DNA from: Pikeienuella piscinae
Lineage (GTDB): Bacteria; Pseudomonadota; Alphaproteobacteria; Rhodobacterales; Rhodobacteraceae
DNA: 64,000 nucleotides
Reading direction: 5' to 3'
NCBI RefSeq assembly: GCF_011044155.1
Contig: NZ_CP049056.1
Location: forward strand, 868,001 to 932,000
Made by a program: the position numbers and the translations under genes
The notes under the pieces: model-generated
The model's database searches: none
Told to the model about the DNA's origin: nothing
The model's input: only the letters and a program-made list of their open reading frames with translations
In this document: in pieces, positions 27,342-35,312 of the stretch
How positions within the stretch are numbered: position 1 is the stretch's first letter
Layout: each line of letters opens with the position of its first letter

Positions 27342-28406
27342 ATGAGGGACGAGACGCCAGTCCGCGGACGGCTGATCGCGGCGCTGCGCGCCGGGGCGCG
27401 GGGCCTCTTTCCCGGTTACTTCGCGCTGGTCATGGCGACGGGAGTCATCTCGATCGCGTGCGAGCATCTCGGGATGCGGACGATCGCGCTGGCGCTGGTC
27501 GCGGTTAACTGGGTCGCCTATCCGACGCTCTGCGCCCTGACGCTCGCGCGCGCCATCCGCTTTCCCAGACTGCTCATGCTCGACCTTTTCGATCATCGGA
27601 AGGCGCCGGGGTTCTTCACGCTGGTCGCGGGCACATGCGTTCTCGGCACGCAGAACGTGGTCGTCCTCGGGCTGCGCGAAGTAGCGATCCCGCTCTGGTG
27701 GCTCGGCGTGGGGCTGTGGTTCGTCGTGATGTACGCCTTTTTCACCGCGGTGACCGTGCGCGTGCGAAAACCCCTGATCGGGCAAGGCATAAACGGGGCC
27801 TGGCTGATCGTGTCGGTTGCGACGCAATCCGTCGTGGTGCTGCGCGTGGCGATCGACGCCAGCGCGGCGCCGCCGCCGGCGATCCAGTTCCAGATGATCA
27901 CGATGTTCATGATCGGCTCGATGCTCTACCTCGCGATCATCCCGCTGATCTTCTACCGGCTGACCTTCGCCACGCTGAAGCACGCCGAGTTCAGCCCGCC
28001 CTACTGGATCAATATGGGCGCGGTGGCGATCTCGGCGCTGGCGGGTTCGCTCCTGATCCAGCGCGCCGAAATATGGCCGCTCGTCGGGCAGCTGCTGCCT
28101 GTCATTCAAGGGTTCACGGTGCTCTTCTGGGCGACCGCGACGTGGTGGATTCCGTTTCTCTTCACGTTGATGATCTGGAGGTATTTCTGGAAGGGTGACA
28201 GAATTCGCTACGAGCCGGCGGTCTGGAGCATGATCTTTCCGCTGGGCATGTACACCACGAGCACCTTCCAGTTCGACCGGGCGATGGGCTACGGTTTCCT
28301 CGATCCGATCCCGGGTGTTCTGGTGTTCGTCGCGCTGGCGGCCTGGGCGCCCGCCGCCGTCGGACTCTTGCGCAGGGTGGTCGGCGCCGTCTCGACGGCC
28401 GAGTGA
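27342..28406 (+). CDS. TDT-family membrane transporter (TehA/Mae1-like)
   Basis: A 354-residue protein with about ten transmembrane helices of the tellurite-resistance/dicarboxylate transporter (TDT) family. It opens with FPGYFALVMATGVISIA and contains TCVLGTQNVVVL and FPLGMYTTSTFQ, which are characteristic of the family. Relatives carry malate, sulfite or anions through a SLAC1-like channel. It is convergent with the DUF6522-nsrR pair, so any link with NO metabolism is positional only. Confidence 0.85.
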   Translation: MRDETPVRGRLIAALRAGARGLFPGYFALVMATGVISIACEHLGMRTIALALVAVNWVAYPTLCALTLARAIRFPRLLMLDLFDHRKAPGFFTLVAGTCVLGTQNVVVLGLREVAIPLWWLGVGLWFVVMYAFFTAVTVRVRKPLIGQGINGAWLIVSVATQSVVVLRVAIDASAAPPPAIQFQMITMFMIGSMLYLAIIPLIFYRLTFATLKHAEFSPPYWINMGAVAISALAGSLLIQRAEIWPLVGQLLPVIQGFTVLFWATATWWIPFLFTLMIWRYFWKGDRIRYEPAVWSMIFPLGMYTTSTFQFDRAMGYGFLDPIPGVLVFVALAAWAPAAVGLLRRVVGAVSTAE

Positions 28407-28466
28407 CCACGACGCGCCCCGCGCGCGGCTTCCGACCGCCGGTTCGACCCGCCCGAAGGTTCTCGA

Positions 28467-28712
28467 CTATGTTCCGGCTTCTGTGACGGCGACGATGTTT
28501 CCGACCTGATCGAACGTGACGCGGGCGCCTGTCGCGGCCGAGTGGAAGACCATGCGCGGCCTGTCGCCGCCGCTTCCCCCCCGCTCGAACCAGCTTGAGA
28601 TCGAGCCGAGGCGTATCCCGTCCTCCAGTTCGCGGCGGCTGATCGAGAAGGCCGCGGCGAGCTTGTCCAAATCAACCTCCGTCCTGTCATCGGAAAGCAT
28701 GATTCTCATCAT
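28467..28712 (-). CDS. DUF6522 family small protein
   Basis: 81 residues from ATG 28712, preceded by GGAG at 5-6 nt. The sequence contains LDKLAAAFSISRRELEDGI, resembling a helix-turn-helix or docking segment, and ends in GARVTFDQVGNIVAVTEA. It resembles the small DUF6522 proteins found near nitrogen-oxide genes in Rhodobacterales. It follows nsrR by 38 bp on the same strand and is probably co-transcribed. Function is unknown. Confidence 0.65.
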   Translation of the reverse strand: MMRIMLSDDRTEVDLDKLAAAFSISRRELEDGIRLGSISSWFERGGSGGDRPRMVFHSAATGARVTFDQVGNIVAVTEAGT

Positions 28713-28750
28713 CGCAGCTCCATCTTCTTCATGAGCGGCGCGCTTGTCTC

Positions 28751-29188
28751 TCAATTCACCACAGGCGCCGGTCCCCCGGGTCGGGCGCCGAGCCAGGCGC
28801 ATTCCGCGATCGTGGTCCGGTCCAGCTCCGCGAGAAACGCTTCGCGCGCGGCGGAAAGCTGCGGGCGCAATCGGCAGTGGGGCGTCAACAGACAGCCGCC
28901 GCCATCGGCGCGGAAACACTCGACGACGGCGAATTTCCGCTCCAGGTGGCGCACTACCTCACCCAGCGTGATCGCCTGCGCCGGCCGCATCAGCCGCAGC
29001 CCGCCGGCCCTGCCCCGCTGCGAGACGATGAAGCCGCCACGTCCGAGATCGCGCACCACCTTGGCCAGGTGATTCTGCGAAATCGCGAACTCCCCTGCGA
29101 TCCGCCCGGTGGAGATCGCTTCGTCCGGCGCGCCCGCGAGGCGCATCAGAACCCTCAATCCGTAATCCGTGTAAGCCGCGAGGCGCAT
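28751..29188 (-). CDS. nsrR: Rrf2-family nitric-oxide-sensing repressor NsrR
   Basis: 145 residues with the Rrf2 winged helix (TDYGLRVLMRLAG, then ISQNHLAKVVRDLGRGGFI) and three cysteines at 91, 99 and 105 (VECFRADGGGCLLTPHCRL). These are positioned as the Fe-S cluster ligands of NsrR, with the same order and nearly the same spacing as characterised NsrRs. NsrR represses NO-detoxification genes until NO nitrosylates the cluster. It is divergent from the ytfE-type gene. A candidate operator lies 18 bp before its start, implying autoregulation. Confidence 0.9.
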   Translation of the reverse strand: MRLAAYTDYGLRVLMRLAGAPDEAISTGRIAGEFAISQNHLAKVVRDLGRGGFIVSQRGRAGGLRLMRPAQAITLGEVVRHLERKFAVVECFRADGGGCLLTPHCRLRPQLSAAREAFLAELDRTTIAECAWLGARPGGPAPVVN

Positions 29189-29205
29189 GAACGCTCCTCA
29201 TTTCA

Positions 29206-29218
29206 GTATTGACAATAC
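29206..29218. promoter_or_regulatory. Candidate NsrR operator 1
   Basis: Perfect inverted repeat GTATT-GAC-AATAC, with the same arm length and spacing as the core of known NsrR sites (GCATT-N3-AATAC type). It overlaps the -35 of the ytfE promoter and the nsrR leader. Confidence 0.6.
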
Positions 29219-29238
29219 CGAATATAGCGGAAGATATT
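29209..29238 (+). promoter_or_regulatory. Candidate promoter of the ytfE-nnrU unit
   Basis: TTGACA (29209-29214) and GATATT (29233-29238), 18 bp apart, predict a start near 29246. That is inside operator 2. Confidence 0.55.
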
Positions 29239-29240
29239 AT

Positions 29241-29253
29241 GCATTACAAATGC
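29241..29253. promoter_or_regulatory. Candidate NsrR operator 2
   Basis: Perfect inverted repeat GCATT-ACA-AATGC covering the predicted transcription start. A flanking CCGAATATA repeat follows each operator (29219-29227 and 29253-29261 by eye), suggesting that the two sites arose from one duplicated module. Confidence 0.6.
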
Positions 29254-29337
29254 CGAATATAGAGCGGATCGGGGCGCGGCCCCGCCGCCACAATCGCCGG
29301 GGCGGCGATTCGAACGCCCCGACTTGCGGAGAGAGCC

Positions 29338-30009
29338 ATGACCGAGCCGTTTTCCACCCTGCAGGACCAAAGCGTCGGCGAGATCGCCGCGCAGCTTCCC
29401 GGCGCATCCGGCGTCTTCCGCCGGTACGACATCGACTTCTGCTGCCATGGCGAGGTGAAGCTGGCGGAGGCGGCGAGCAAACGCAATCTCGACCTTGGCG
29501 AGCTGAACGCGGCGCTGAACGCGCTGGACCCTGGCGCGACCCCCGACGCCCCTCAGGAGACCGAGGCGCTGATCGAGCATATCCAACTGCGCTATCACAA
29601 TGTCCACCGCGTACAGATCCCGGAATTGATCCAGCTTTCGGCCAAGGTGGAGACCGTCCACGCCGCGCACCCGAAGGCCCCGAAGGGCCTCGCCGACGCG
29701 CTCAGAGCGATATGGGGGGATCTGGAGGTGCATATGAAGAAGGAGGAGCTGATCCTCTTCCCCGCCATGCGCCGGCAGGCGGCGGGCCGGCTCACCACGC
29801 CGATCGAAGAGATGCGTCACGATCACGACGCGCAAGGCGTCTTTCTGGAGAAAATGGCGCGGCTGACGAATGATTACACGCCGCCCGAGGACGCCTGCAA
29901 GTCATGGCGGGCGCTTTGCACCGGAGCGGCGCAGTTGCGAAAGGACCTGATGGAGCATGTTCATCTGGAGAACAACGTGCTCTTTCCCCGGTTCGAAGAA
30001 GGCGCATGA
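29338..30009 (+). CDS. ytfE: Iron-sulfur cluster repair di-iron protein (RIC; YtfE/ScdA family)
   Basis: A 223-residue cytosolic di-iron protein that repairs Fe-S clusters after NO or oxidative damage. The N-terminal ScdA_N region has the DFCCHGEVKLAEAA motif (about residues 36-49). The hemerythrin-like domain carries the iron ligands in IEHIQLRYHN, VHMKKEELILFP, MRHDHDAQG and EHVHLENNVLFPRFE. First gene after the NsrR-operator promoter, followed by nnrU after 32 bp. Confidence 0.93.
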   Translation: MTEPFSTLQDQSVGEIAAQLPGASGVFRRYDIDFCCHGEVKLAEAASKRNLDLGELNAALNALDPGATPDAPQETEALIEHIQLRYHNVHRVQIPELIQLSAKVETVHAAHPKAPKGLADALRAIWGDLEVHMKKEELILFPAMRRQAAGRLTTPIEEMRHDHDAQGVFLEKMARLTNDYTPPEDACKSWRALCTGAAQLRKDLMEHVHLENNVLFPRFEEGA

Positions 30010-30041
30010 GCGCTGCTTCGCCGGGAGGCGGGTTCTAAATC

Positions 30042-30731
30042 ATGGACTGGATCGAGTTCATCGCGGTCTTCACCGCGTTCTACGTGTTGCACTCCGTACC
30101 GGTGCGGCCGCCGATGCGCCCCTGGCTCGTCGCCCGTCTCGGTCACGCCGGCTTCGGCGTCGCATACTCGTTCGTATCGCTGGCGATGCTGGTCGCGGTC
30201 TTCGTTGCGGCCGCGCGGGCGCCCTTCGTCCTGCTCTGGCCGGAGCCGCCCTGGGCGGACTGGCTGGTGCTGGCGGCGATGTTCACGGCCGGGCTAATTC
30301 TCGGGCTCGGCCTCTTCCGACCGAATCCGTTCTCCTTCGGCGGCCGGCGGAACGCGGCGTTCGATCCGCAGCGACCTGGCGTCCTGCGCTATCTGCGCCA
30401 TCCGGTTCTGGCGGCGTTCCTGCTCTGGGCCGCGGCGCACCTGGTGGTGAACGGCGACCTCGCGCATGTCGTGATGTTCGGCAGCTTCGGGCTCTTCGCG
30501 CTGCTCGGCATGCGGATCATAGATCGCCGCCGCCAGCGCGAGATGGGGGCCGAGGCCTGGCGCGATGCGGTCGCGCGAATGCGCGCCGCCCCCTTCCCCC
30601 CGCCCGGCGCGGCGGCGGCGCGGGGCGCGGCGGCGCTCGCGGCGGCGTCCGCCGGGGTGCTTATCCTGATGCTGCTGCATCCCTATTTCGCCGGCGTCGA
30701 CGTGCTCTGGCGATTCGCGCCCGGAGCCTGA
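30042..30731 (+). CDS. nnrU: NnrU-family membrane protein
   Basis: A 229-residue inner-membrane protein with about six helices, starting after a GGGAGG site. The LRHPVLAAFLLWAAAHLVVNGD segment with PFSFGG upstream is the conserved NnrU/isoprenylcysteine-methyltransferase-like core. NnrU was identified as a gene needed for nitrite/nitric oxide reductase activity in Rhodobacter. Here it probably belongs to the NO-responsive unit with ytfE. No nitrite or NO reductase genes lie in the window. Confidence 0.88.
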   Translation: MDWIEFIAVFTAFYVLHSVPVRPPMRPWLVARLGHAGFGVAYSFVSLAMLVAVFVAAARAPFVLLWPEPPWADWLVLAAMFTAGLILGLGLFRPNPFSFGGRRNAAFDPQRPGVLRYLRHPVLAAFLLWAAAHLVVNGDLAHVVMFGSFGLFALLGMRIIDRRRQREMGAEAWRDAVARMRAAPFPPPGAAAARGAAALAAASAGVLILMLLHPYFAGVDVLWRFAPGA

Positions 30732-30740
30732 AACGACCGG

Positions 30741-31586
30741 TCAGCGCGCGTCGCCGTCGCCTGCGGCGAGGATCGCGTCGAGCGCCGACGTGATCGGCAT
30801 TTCCGCCCAGGGCGCGCCCGATGTGCGCTCCAGCGCCGCGGCCACTCCGGCGACGGCGCGCGCCACCGCCGCCTCCAGATCCAGCCCGAGCGCGAGGCGC
30901 GCGACGGTCAGGCCGGCCAGAAGATCCCCGGTCCCGGCCGGGCGCACCGGCAGATGCGCGACCTCGATCGCGCTGCACGACGTCTCGGTCGCCGTCACCG
31001 TAGCGAGGAACCCGGGCCGGCCCGGAACCGGAACCGAGGTCGCGACCACGGCCGGCCGGCCGAGCGCGGCGCGGGCGCGACGAACATCCGCGGCGCAGGT
31101 CACCGGGGCGCCGGAGAGCGTGGCGAGTTCGAACGTGTTCGGCAGAAGGATGTCGGCTAGCGGCGCCAATTCGCGGGCGAAGGCGTCGCGCAGATCCTCA
31201 TCGACGAAATAGCCGAGATCGGCGTCCCCCATGACCGGGTCGCAGGCGTAGACGACGTTCGGATTCGCCTGCTTCGCGCTGGCGACGAAAGCGGCCACCG
31301 CGCGCGCCGTGTCCGCCCGGCCAAGAAAGCCGGAAAGAATCACCGCCGCCCGTTGATGCAGGCCGCGCTCGCGAAGGCCGGTCAGGATGTCCTCGACAAG
31401 GGCGGCGTCCAGCACCTGGCCGCGGACGGTGGCGTAATGCGGGTGGTTGGAAAGCAGCGTGGTGGGCGCCTCGACCACCTCCACCCCGCAAGCGCGCATC
31501 GGGAAGGCGGCGGCGGAATTGCCGACATGGCCGAAGGCGACCTGGCTCTGGATCGAGATGACGAGCGGCGGCGGAGAGATGGACAT
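30741..31586 (-). CDS. pdxY: Pyridoxal kinase PdxY
   Basis: A 281-residue ribokinase-fold kinase that salvages pyridoxal to PLP. The opening VISIQSQVAFGHVGNSAAAF, the CDPVMGD segment and the C-terminal anion-hole motif RPAGTGDLLAGL are all present. Convergent with nnrU, 9 bp apart. It is downstream of the MOSC gene on the same strand with a 9-bp gap, so the two probably form a pair. Confidence 0.93.
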   Translation of the reverse strand: MSISPPPLVISIQSQVAFGHVGNSAAAFPMRACGVEVVEAPTTLLSNHPHYATVRGQVLDAALVEDILTGLRERGLHQRAAVILSGFLGRADTARAVAAFVASAKQANPNVVYACDPVMGDADLGYFVDEDLRDAFARELAPLADILLPNTFELATLSGAPVTCAADVRRARAALGRPAVVATSVPVPGRPGFLATVTATETSCSAIEVAHLPVRPAGTGDLLAGLTVARLALGLDLEAAVARAVAGVAAALERTSGAPWAEMPITSALDAILAAGDGDAR

Positions 31587-31595
31587 GGGGGCGTC

Positions 31596-32285
31596 TCAAC
31601 CCGGCGTTTCAATGCGGCGGGTCCAGTCCTCCGTCCGGCCGTTGGCGAGCCGCGCCTCCGCGAGACGGCGCCAGCTCTCGGGCAAGCCCGGCAGCGCGGC
31701 GAATTCTGCGAGGGCAGGCTTGTTCATCCGGTCATGGTAGAGAAGATTCGAAACGCGCGCGATGGTCCAGTCGGGATGCGGGCGCCGGACGAGCGTCGCG
31801 GTCGCGCCGGGCCCGATCTCGCCCGGCTCGATCACGCGGAAATACCAGCCGCTGCGCCCGGTCGTCTGCACCAGCCGCGCCATTTCCGGCCGGTCGAAGC
31901 GCAGATTCAGCCGCCAGCAGGGCTGGCGCCCTTGGCTGACTTCAAGCAGCGCATCGCCCGCCCGCCACTGGTCGCCGAGGCGAATGTCGGCCTCCGTCGC
32001 CCCCTCGACGACCAGATTCTCGCCAAAGGCTCCGGGGCGGAACGCTGTCGCCGCCGCCGGCAGATCAGCGGCCCAGAGCGGATAATTGGCGGCAGCGTAG
32101 GCGTGGACGGCCTTGTCCCGACCCCCGTGATGGCGCGTGTCGCCCTGCTCATCGCCATCGATCCCGGTCTCGGTCGCAATGACGGGACCGGCGACCGGCG
32201 TCTTCCTGATGCCGCTCGGCACGCCCTTCGGCCCGAGCGGCCGCACCTTGCCGACGCGCAGCTCTGAAATGAAGAACTCGGCCAT
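31596..32285 (-). CDS. MOSC domain protein (YiiM-like)
   Basis: 229 residues. The MOSC fold, related to the C-terminal domain of molybdenum-cofactor sulfurases, spans about residues 25-165. It includes GDTRHHGGRDKAVHAY, FGENLVVEG and the conserved cysteine in QGRQPCWRLNLRFD. YiiM relatives detoxify N-hydroxylated compounds with molybdenum cofactor. It is upstream of pdxY; no molybdopterin genes are nearby. Confidence 0.88.
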   Translation of the reverse strand: MAEFFISELRVGKVRPLGPKGVPSGIRKTPVAGPVIATETGIDGDEQGDTRHHGGRDKAVHAYAAANYPLWAADLPAAATAFRPGAFGENLVVEGATEADIRLGDQWRAGDALLEVSQGRQPCWRLNLRFDRPEMARLVQTTGRSGWYFRVIEPGEIGPGATATLVRRPHPDWTIARVSNLLYHDRMNKPALAEFAALPGLPESWRRLAEARLANGRTEDWTRRIETPG

Positions 32286-32620
32286 AGTGGATCGTCCACC
32301 CCCATCCGAACCGCGAGCGCGGCGCTATCGACTCCCGCGCGCGGCGCGCGGCTCTTCCTGACGGGATACGACGATGTCCGATGGCGATCAAATCGGAAGC
32401 GCCGACGCCGCGCGACGCGTGATAGGGGCGGGACGCATGAAAGAACTCGGGGACGGGTTCGACGCCGCGCGAGCGGCGATGCGCGCGCCGCCGGATTTAC
32501 GCTCCAATCCACAAGGGACGGTCGGTTTCCGGCTCCGGGGAGTCCTTGGACCGGACTGGCGCCCGGCGGGAAGGCGACCGGATGGCCGCCGCTCCCGATC
32601 CGGATCGTTCCGGGCTCGCG
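32286..32620. other. 335-bp gap without a supported gene
   Basis: This lies between the MOSC start and the end of ldtR. A plus-strand open frame from 32374 runs on antisense through ldtR, has no recognisable domain and no good ribosome site. I see no terminator, tRNA or clear promoter. Confidence 0.6.
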
Positions 32621-33130
32621 CTAGTAGATGTAGCGGATCTGTTCGGTCCAGAAGCGCTCCATCCCGCGAAGGTGCAGGATCATCTCCCGCATCGCGCCGC
32701 CGCCGAAATCCTTGCGCGCCGCGAGAAGATCCGCATGCCGCTCGAAAAGCTCGCCGACGATCCGGCGCACCTGCCTGCCCTCCTCGGTCAACCTGATCCG
32801 CACCGCGCGCCTGTCGATCTCGCAGCGCTGGTGATGCATGTAGCCGGCGTCGACCAGTTTCTTCAGATTGTAGGAAACGTTGGAGCCCTGATAGTAGCCG
32901 CGGCTTTTCAATTCGCCCGCGGTCACCTCGTTCTCGCCGATATTGTAGAGCAGCAGCGCCTGCACGCTGTTGATGTCGAGCCGACCGAGCCTTTCGAACT
33001 CGTCCTTGATGACGTCGAGCAACAGCCGGTGCAGCCGTTCGATCAGCGCGAGAGCCTCCACGTAGGAGGTGACCATCGCTTCCGGTGCGATCGCGGCCTC
33101 ACGCTCTTCGAGCCGTTCGTGGATGCTCAT
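32621..33130 (-). CDS. ldtR: MarR-family regulator of the LdtR type
   Basis: 169 residues, from an ATG with GGGAGG at about 8 nt. It has a winged helix (DINSVQALLLYNIGENEVTA, then RGYYQGSNVSYNLKKLVDAG, then EIDRRAVRIRLTEEG). This matches LdtR, the rhizobial and Liberibacter MarR protein that activates an L,D-transpeptidase gene and osmotic-tolerance functions. An L,D-transpeptidase gene is 22 kb away in this window but any link is inferred. It may form a transcript with sdhE and the XRE gene upstream. Confidence 0.82.
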   Translation of the reverse strand: MSIHERLEEREAAIAPEAMVTSYVEALALIERLHRLLLDVIKDEFERLGRLDINSVQALLLYNIGENEVTAGELKSRGYYQGSNVSYNLKKLVDAGYMHHQRCEIDRRAVRIRLTEEGRQVRRIVGELFERHADLLAARKDFGGGAMREMILHLRGMERFWTEQIRYIY

Positions 33131-33206
33131 TCCTTAGCCTCCCGTTGAATTCGATCGGGAGGAGATTCGCCGGAAAGAGCGAACACCGGGTTAATTCGGC
33201 GCAGGT

Positions 33207-33476
33207 TTATCGCTGAATGCCATGAAATCCGGCGATGATCCCGACGATAGATTCATGGTGGGCGGGCGTCGGCGCACCGCCGCTCACCCACAGGTAGAGA
33301 TCCTGATCGTTCTCGCCGAGCAAGGCCTCATAGGCCGCAAGCTCCGACTCGCCCAGAGCGGCGAGTCGGGCGTCGGCGAAGCGGCCGAGGATGAGGTCCA
33401 TCTCCTTCATGCCGCGCCGCCAGCTTCGCATAGAGAGGCGGCGGAGCCGGTTCGCCGCCGTCTCCGCCGTCGCCAT
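33207..33476 (-). CDS. sdhE: FAD assembly factor SdhE
   Basis: An 89-residue DUF339/YgfY-type protein that promotes covalent FAD attachment to succinate dehydrogenase SdhA. The hallmark is RSWRRGMKEMDLILGRFAD (about residues 17-35), including the RGxxE motif required for activity. It follows the XRE gene after 6 bp with a weak ribosome site, suggesting translational coupling. No sdh genes are in the window. Confidence 0.9.
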   Translation of the reverse strand: MATAETAANRLRRLSMRSWRRGMKEMDLILGRFADARLAALGESELAAYEALLGENDQDLYLWVSGGAPTPAHHESIVGIIAGFHGIQR

Positions 33477-33482
33477 CGCCGG

Positions 33483-33893
33483 CTAGTCCGACAACGCGGC
33501 GCGCAGGCGCGATTCAAGCCGGACGAAACGGTCCGCGAGGCGGCGCTGCTCGGCGCGAAGCGCGGCGAACTCGGCAAGCATGCTCTCCGTCTCGGGCGCC
33601 GCCGCCGCCGCGCTCGGGGCCGCGCCCTCTCCGGTCATCAGCCAGACCAGCGAGACGTTCAGCACCCCGGCCAACATCTGCATCCGGTTCGCGCGCGGCT
33701 CCGTCCTGTCGTCCTCCCATGCGGAGATGGTGGAGCGCCGCACGCCGAGCCGCCAGGCGAGCTGCTCGGGGGAGAGGCCGAACGCCTCCCGCGCCACGGT
33801 CAGCCGGTCGCCGAAGGTCGCATGCGCGTCGCCGTATCCGGTCGCGTGTTCGGGGTTCTCATTCAGTGTTTCAGTATTGTCGGTATAAGCCAT
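33483..33893 (-). CDS. XRE-family helix-turn-helix regulator
   Basis: 136 residues. The Cro/CI-type HTH spans about residues 28-85 (RLTVAREAFGLSPEQLAWRL, STISAWEDDRTEPRANRMQM, GVLNVSLVWLMTGEG). It is followed by an alanine-rich linker and a C-terminal helix (about 105-134, AALRAEQRRLADRFVRLESR) that could form a coiled coil. The low-complexity N-terminal 27 residues are unusual. First gene of a possible XRE-sdhE-ldtR unit, divergent from the FAD oxidoreductase. Confidence 0.85.
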   Translation of the reverse strand: MAYTDNTETLNENPEHATGYGDAHATFGDRLTVAREAFGLSPEQLAWRLGVRRSTISAWEDDRTEPRANRMQMLAGVLNVSLVWLMTGEGAAPSAAAAAPETESMLAEFAALRAEQRRLADRFVRLESRLRAALSD

Positions 33894-34007
33894 GGCGAGT
33901 ACCTAACGCATCTGGCGCACAAGTTTTACCGGCGGATTGTCGCGTGCAAAGCTCCGATCGAGCCTCACCTGACGGTCGGACGGCGCGCGCCGCAACCGGA
34001 ACGACAC

Positions 34008-35312
34008 ATGAGTCTGAACCTACTCTACACCAATGACGCGCCGGGCGTCGATGCGCCGTCATGGTACGCGGCGAGCGCGGCGCGACGGCCGGAGCATCCG
34101 CACCTGCACGGTGAAACACGGGCCGATATCTGTGTCATCGGCGGCGGCTACACCGGGCTTTCCGCGGCGCTGCACCTGGCGGAGCGGGGATTCGACACCG
34201 TCCTTCTGGACGCGCATCGCGTCGGCTGGGGCGCTTCTGGGCGCAATGGCGGGCAGGTCGGCTCCGGCCAGCGCGTAGGGCAGGAAACGCTGGAGAAAAC
34301 GCTCGGGCCTGAACACGCCCGGCGGCTGTGGGACCTCGCAGAGGAAGCCAAGGCGCTGGTCAGAGGGCTGATCGCGCGCCACGGGATCGCCTGCGACCTC
34401 CGCGCCGGGATTGTCCACGCCGCGCATCGCGCCCGGCTCGGCCCGGAACTGGAGCGCGAAGCGGCGCATCTGGCCGCGCATTACGGCTATGAGACCGAAT
34501 ATCTGGACCGCGCCGCGCTCCGCGCGCTTGTCGACAGCCCGCGCTACCATGCCGGCGTGATCGACCCTGGCGCCGCGCATCTTCACCCGCTCGATTACGC
34601 GCTCGGCCTCGCCCGCGCCGCCGCCGCGGCGGGCGCGCGGATCCATGAGAGAAGCGAGGTCGCCGGCGTCGAGCGGGGCGCGAAACTCCGGATCCGCACC
34701 GGCGCGGGCGTGGTCGTCGCGGATCAGGCGATCCTCGCCTGCAACGGCTATCTCGGCGGCCTCTTTCCGGAGGTCGCCGCGCGCGTGATGCCGATCAACA
34801 ACTTCATCATCGCGACGGAACCCCTGCCGGATACGCTCGCGCGGACCCTGATCGCCAACGACATGGCTGTGGCGGACACAAAATTCGTCGTCAACTATTT
34901 CCGGCTTTCCGCCGACCGGCGCCTGCTTTTCGGCGGAACGGAAAGTTACGGATATCGATTTCCGAAAGATATCAAGAGACTGGTGAGAAAAGCGATGCTA
35001 GAAGTTTACCCACAACTGCGCGAGACTCGCATCGATTACGGTTGGGGGGGAACGCTCGCCATCACTATGAACCGACTGCCGCATCTTACTAGATTTGACG
35101 GAAATATCCTATCCGCATCCGGCTATTCCGGGCATGGTGTGGCGATGGCGACCATGGCCGGCGCGCTCGCGGCGGAAGCCATGGCGGGACAGGCTGAACG
35201 GTTCGATATTCTCGCCTCCGTCCCGACGCCGCGCTTTCCGGGCGGGGCCGCGCTGCGCTCGCCGCTCCTCGCCGCCGCGATGCTCTGGTATGCGCTCCGG
35301 GACCGGCTATGA
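34008..35312 (+). CDS. FAD-dependent amine/glycine oxidoreductase (PuuB/OrdL type)
   Basis: A 434-residue DAO-family flavoprotein. The dinucleotide-binding motif is VIGGGYTGLSAALHLAERG (about residues 43-61), followed by GWGASGRNGGQVGSGQR, typical of gamma-glutamylputrescine oxidase-like enzymes. The C-terminal SGYSGHGVAMATMAG closes the FAD site. It oxidises an amine such as gamma-glutamylputrescine; the exact substrate is unknown because no puu genes adjoin. The start is the ATG 34008 with a modest GGAACG site. A stretch near 34935-35130 uses AGA, CTA and ATA-rich codons unlike the rest. The stop overlaps the next gene by ATGA. Confidence 0.87.
   Translation: MSLNLLYTNDAPGVDAPSWYAASAARRPEHPHLHGETRADICVIGGGYTGLSAALHLAERGFDTVLLDAHRVGWGASGRNGGQVGSGQRVGQETLEKTLGPEHARRLWDLAEEAKALVRGLIARHGIACDLRAGIVHAAHRARLGPELEREAAHLAAHYGYETEYLDRAALRALVDSPRYHAGVIDPGAAHLHPLDYALGLARAAAAAGARIHERSEVAGVERGAKLRIRTGAGVVVADQAILACNGYLGGLFPEVAARVMPINNFIIATEPLPDTLARTLIANDMAVADTKFVVNYFRLSADRRLLFGGTESYGYRFPKDIKRLVRKAMLEVYPQLRETRIDYGWGGTLAITMNRLPHLTRFDGNILSASGYSGHGVAMATMAGALAAEAMAGQAERFDILASVPTPRFPGGAALRSPLLAAAMLWYALRDRL

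Noticed and set aside
32374-32796. Plus-strand 140-codon frame in the MOSC-ldtR gap
   Set aside because: Most of it is antisense to ldtR, it has no good ribosome site and its composition is that of a shadow frame.
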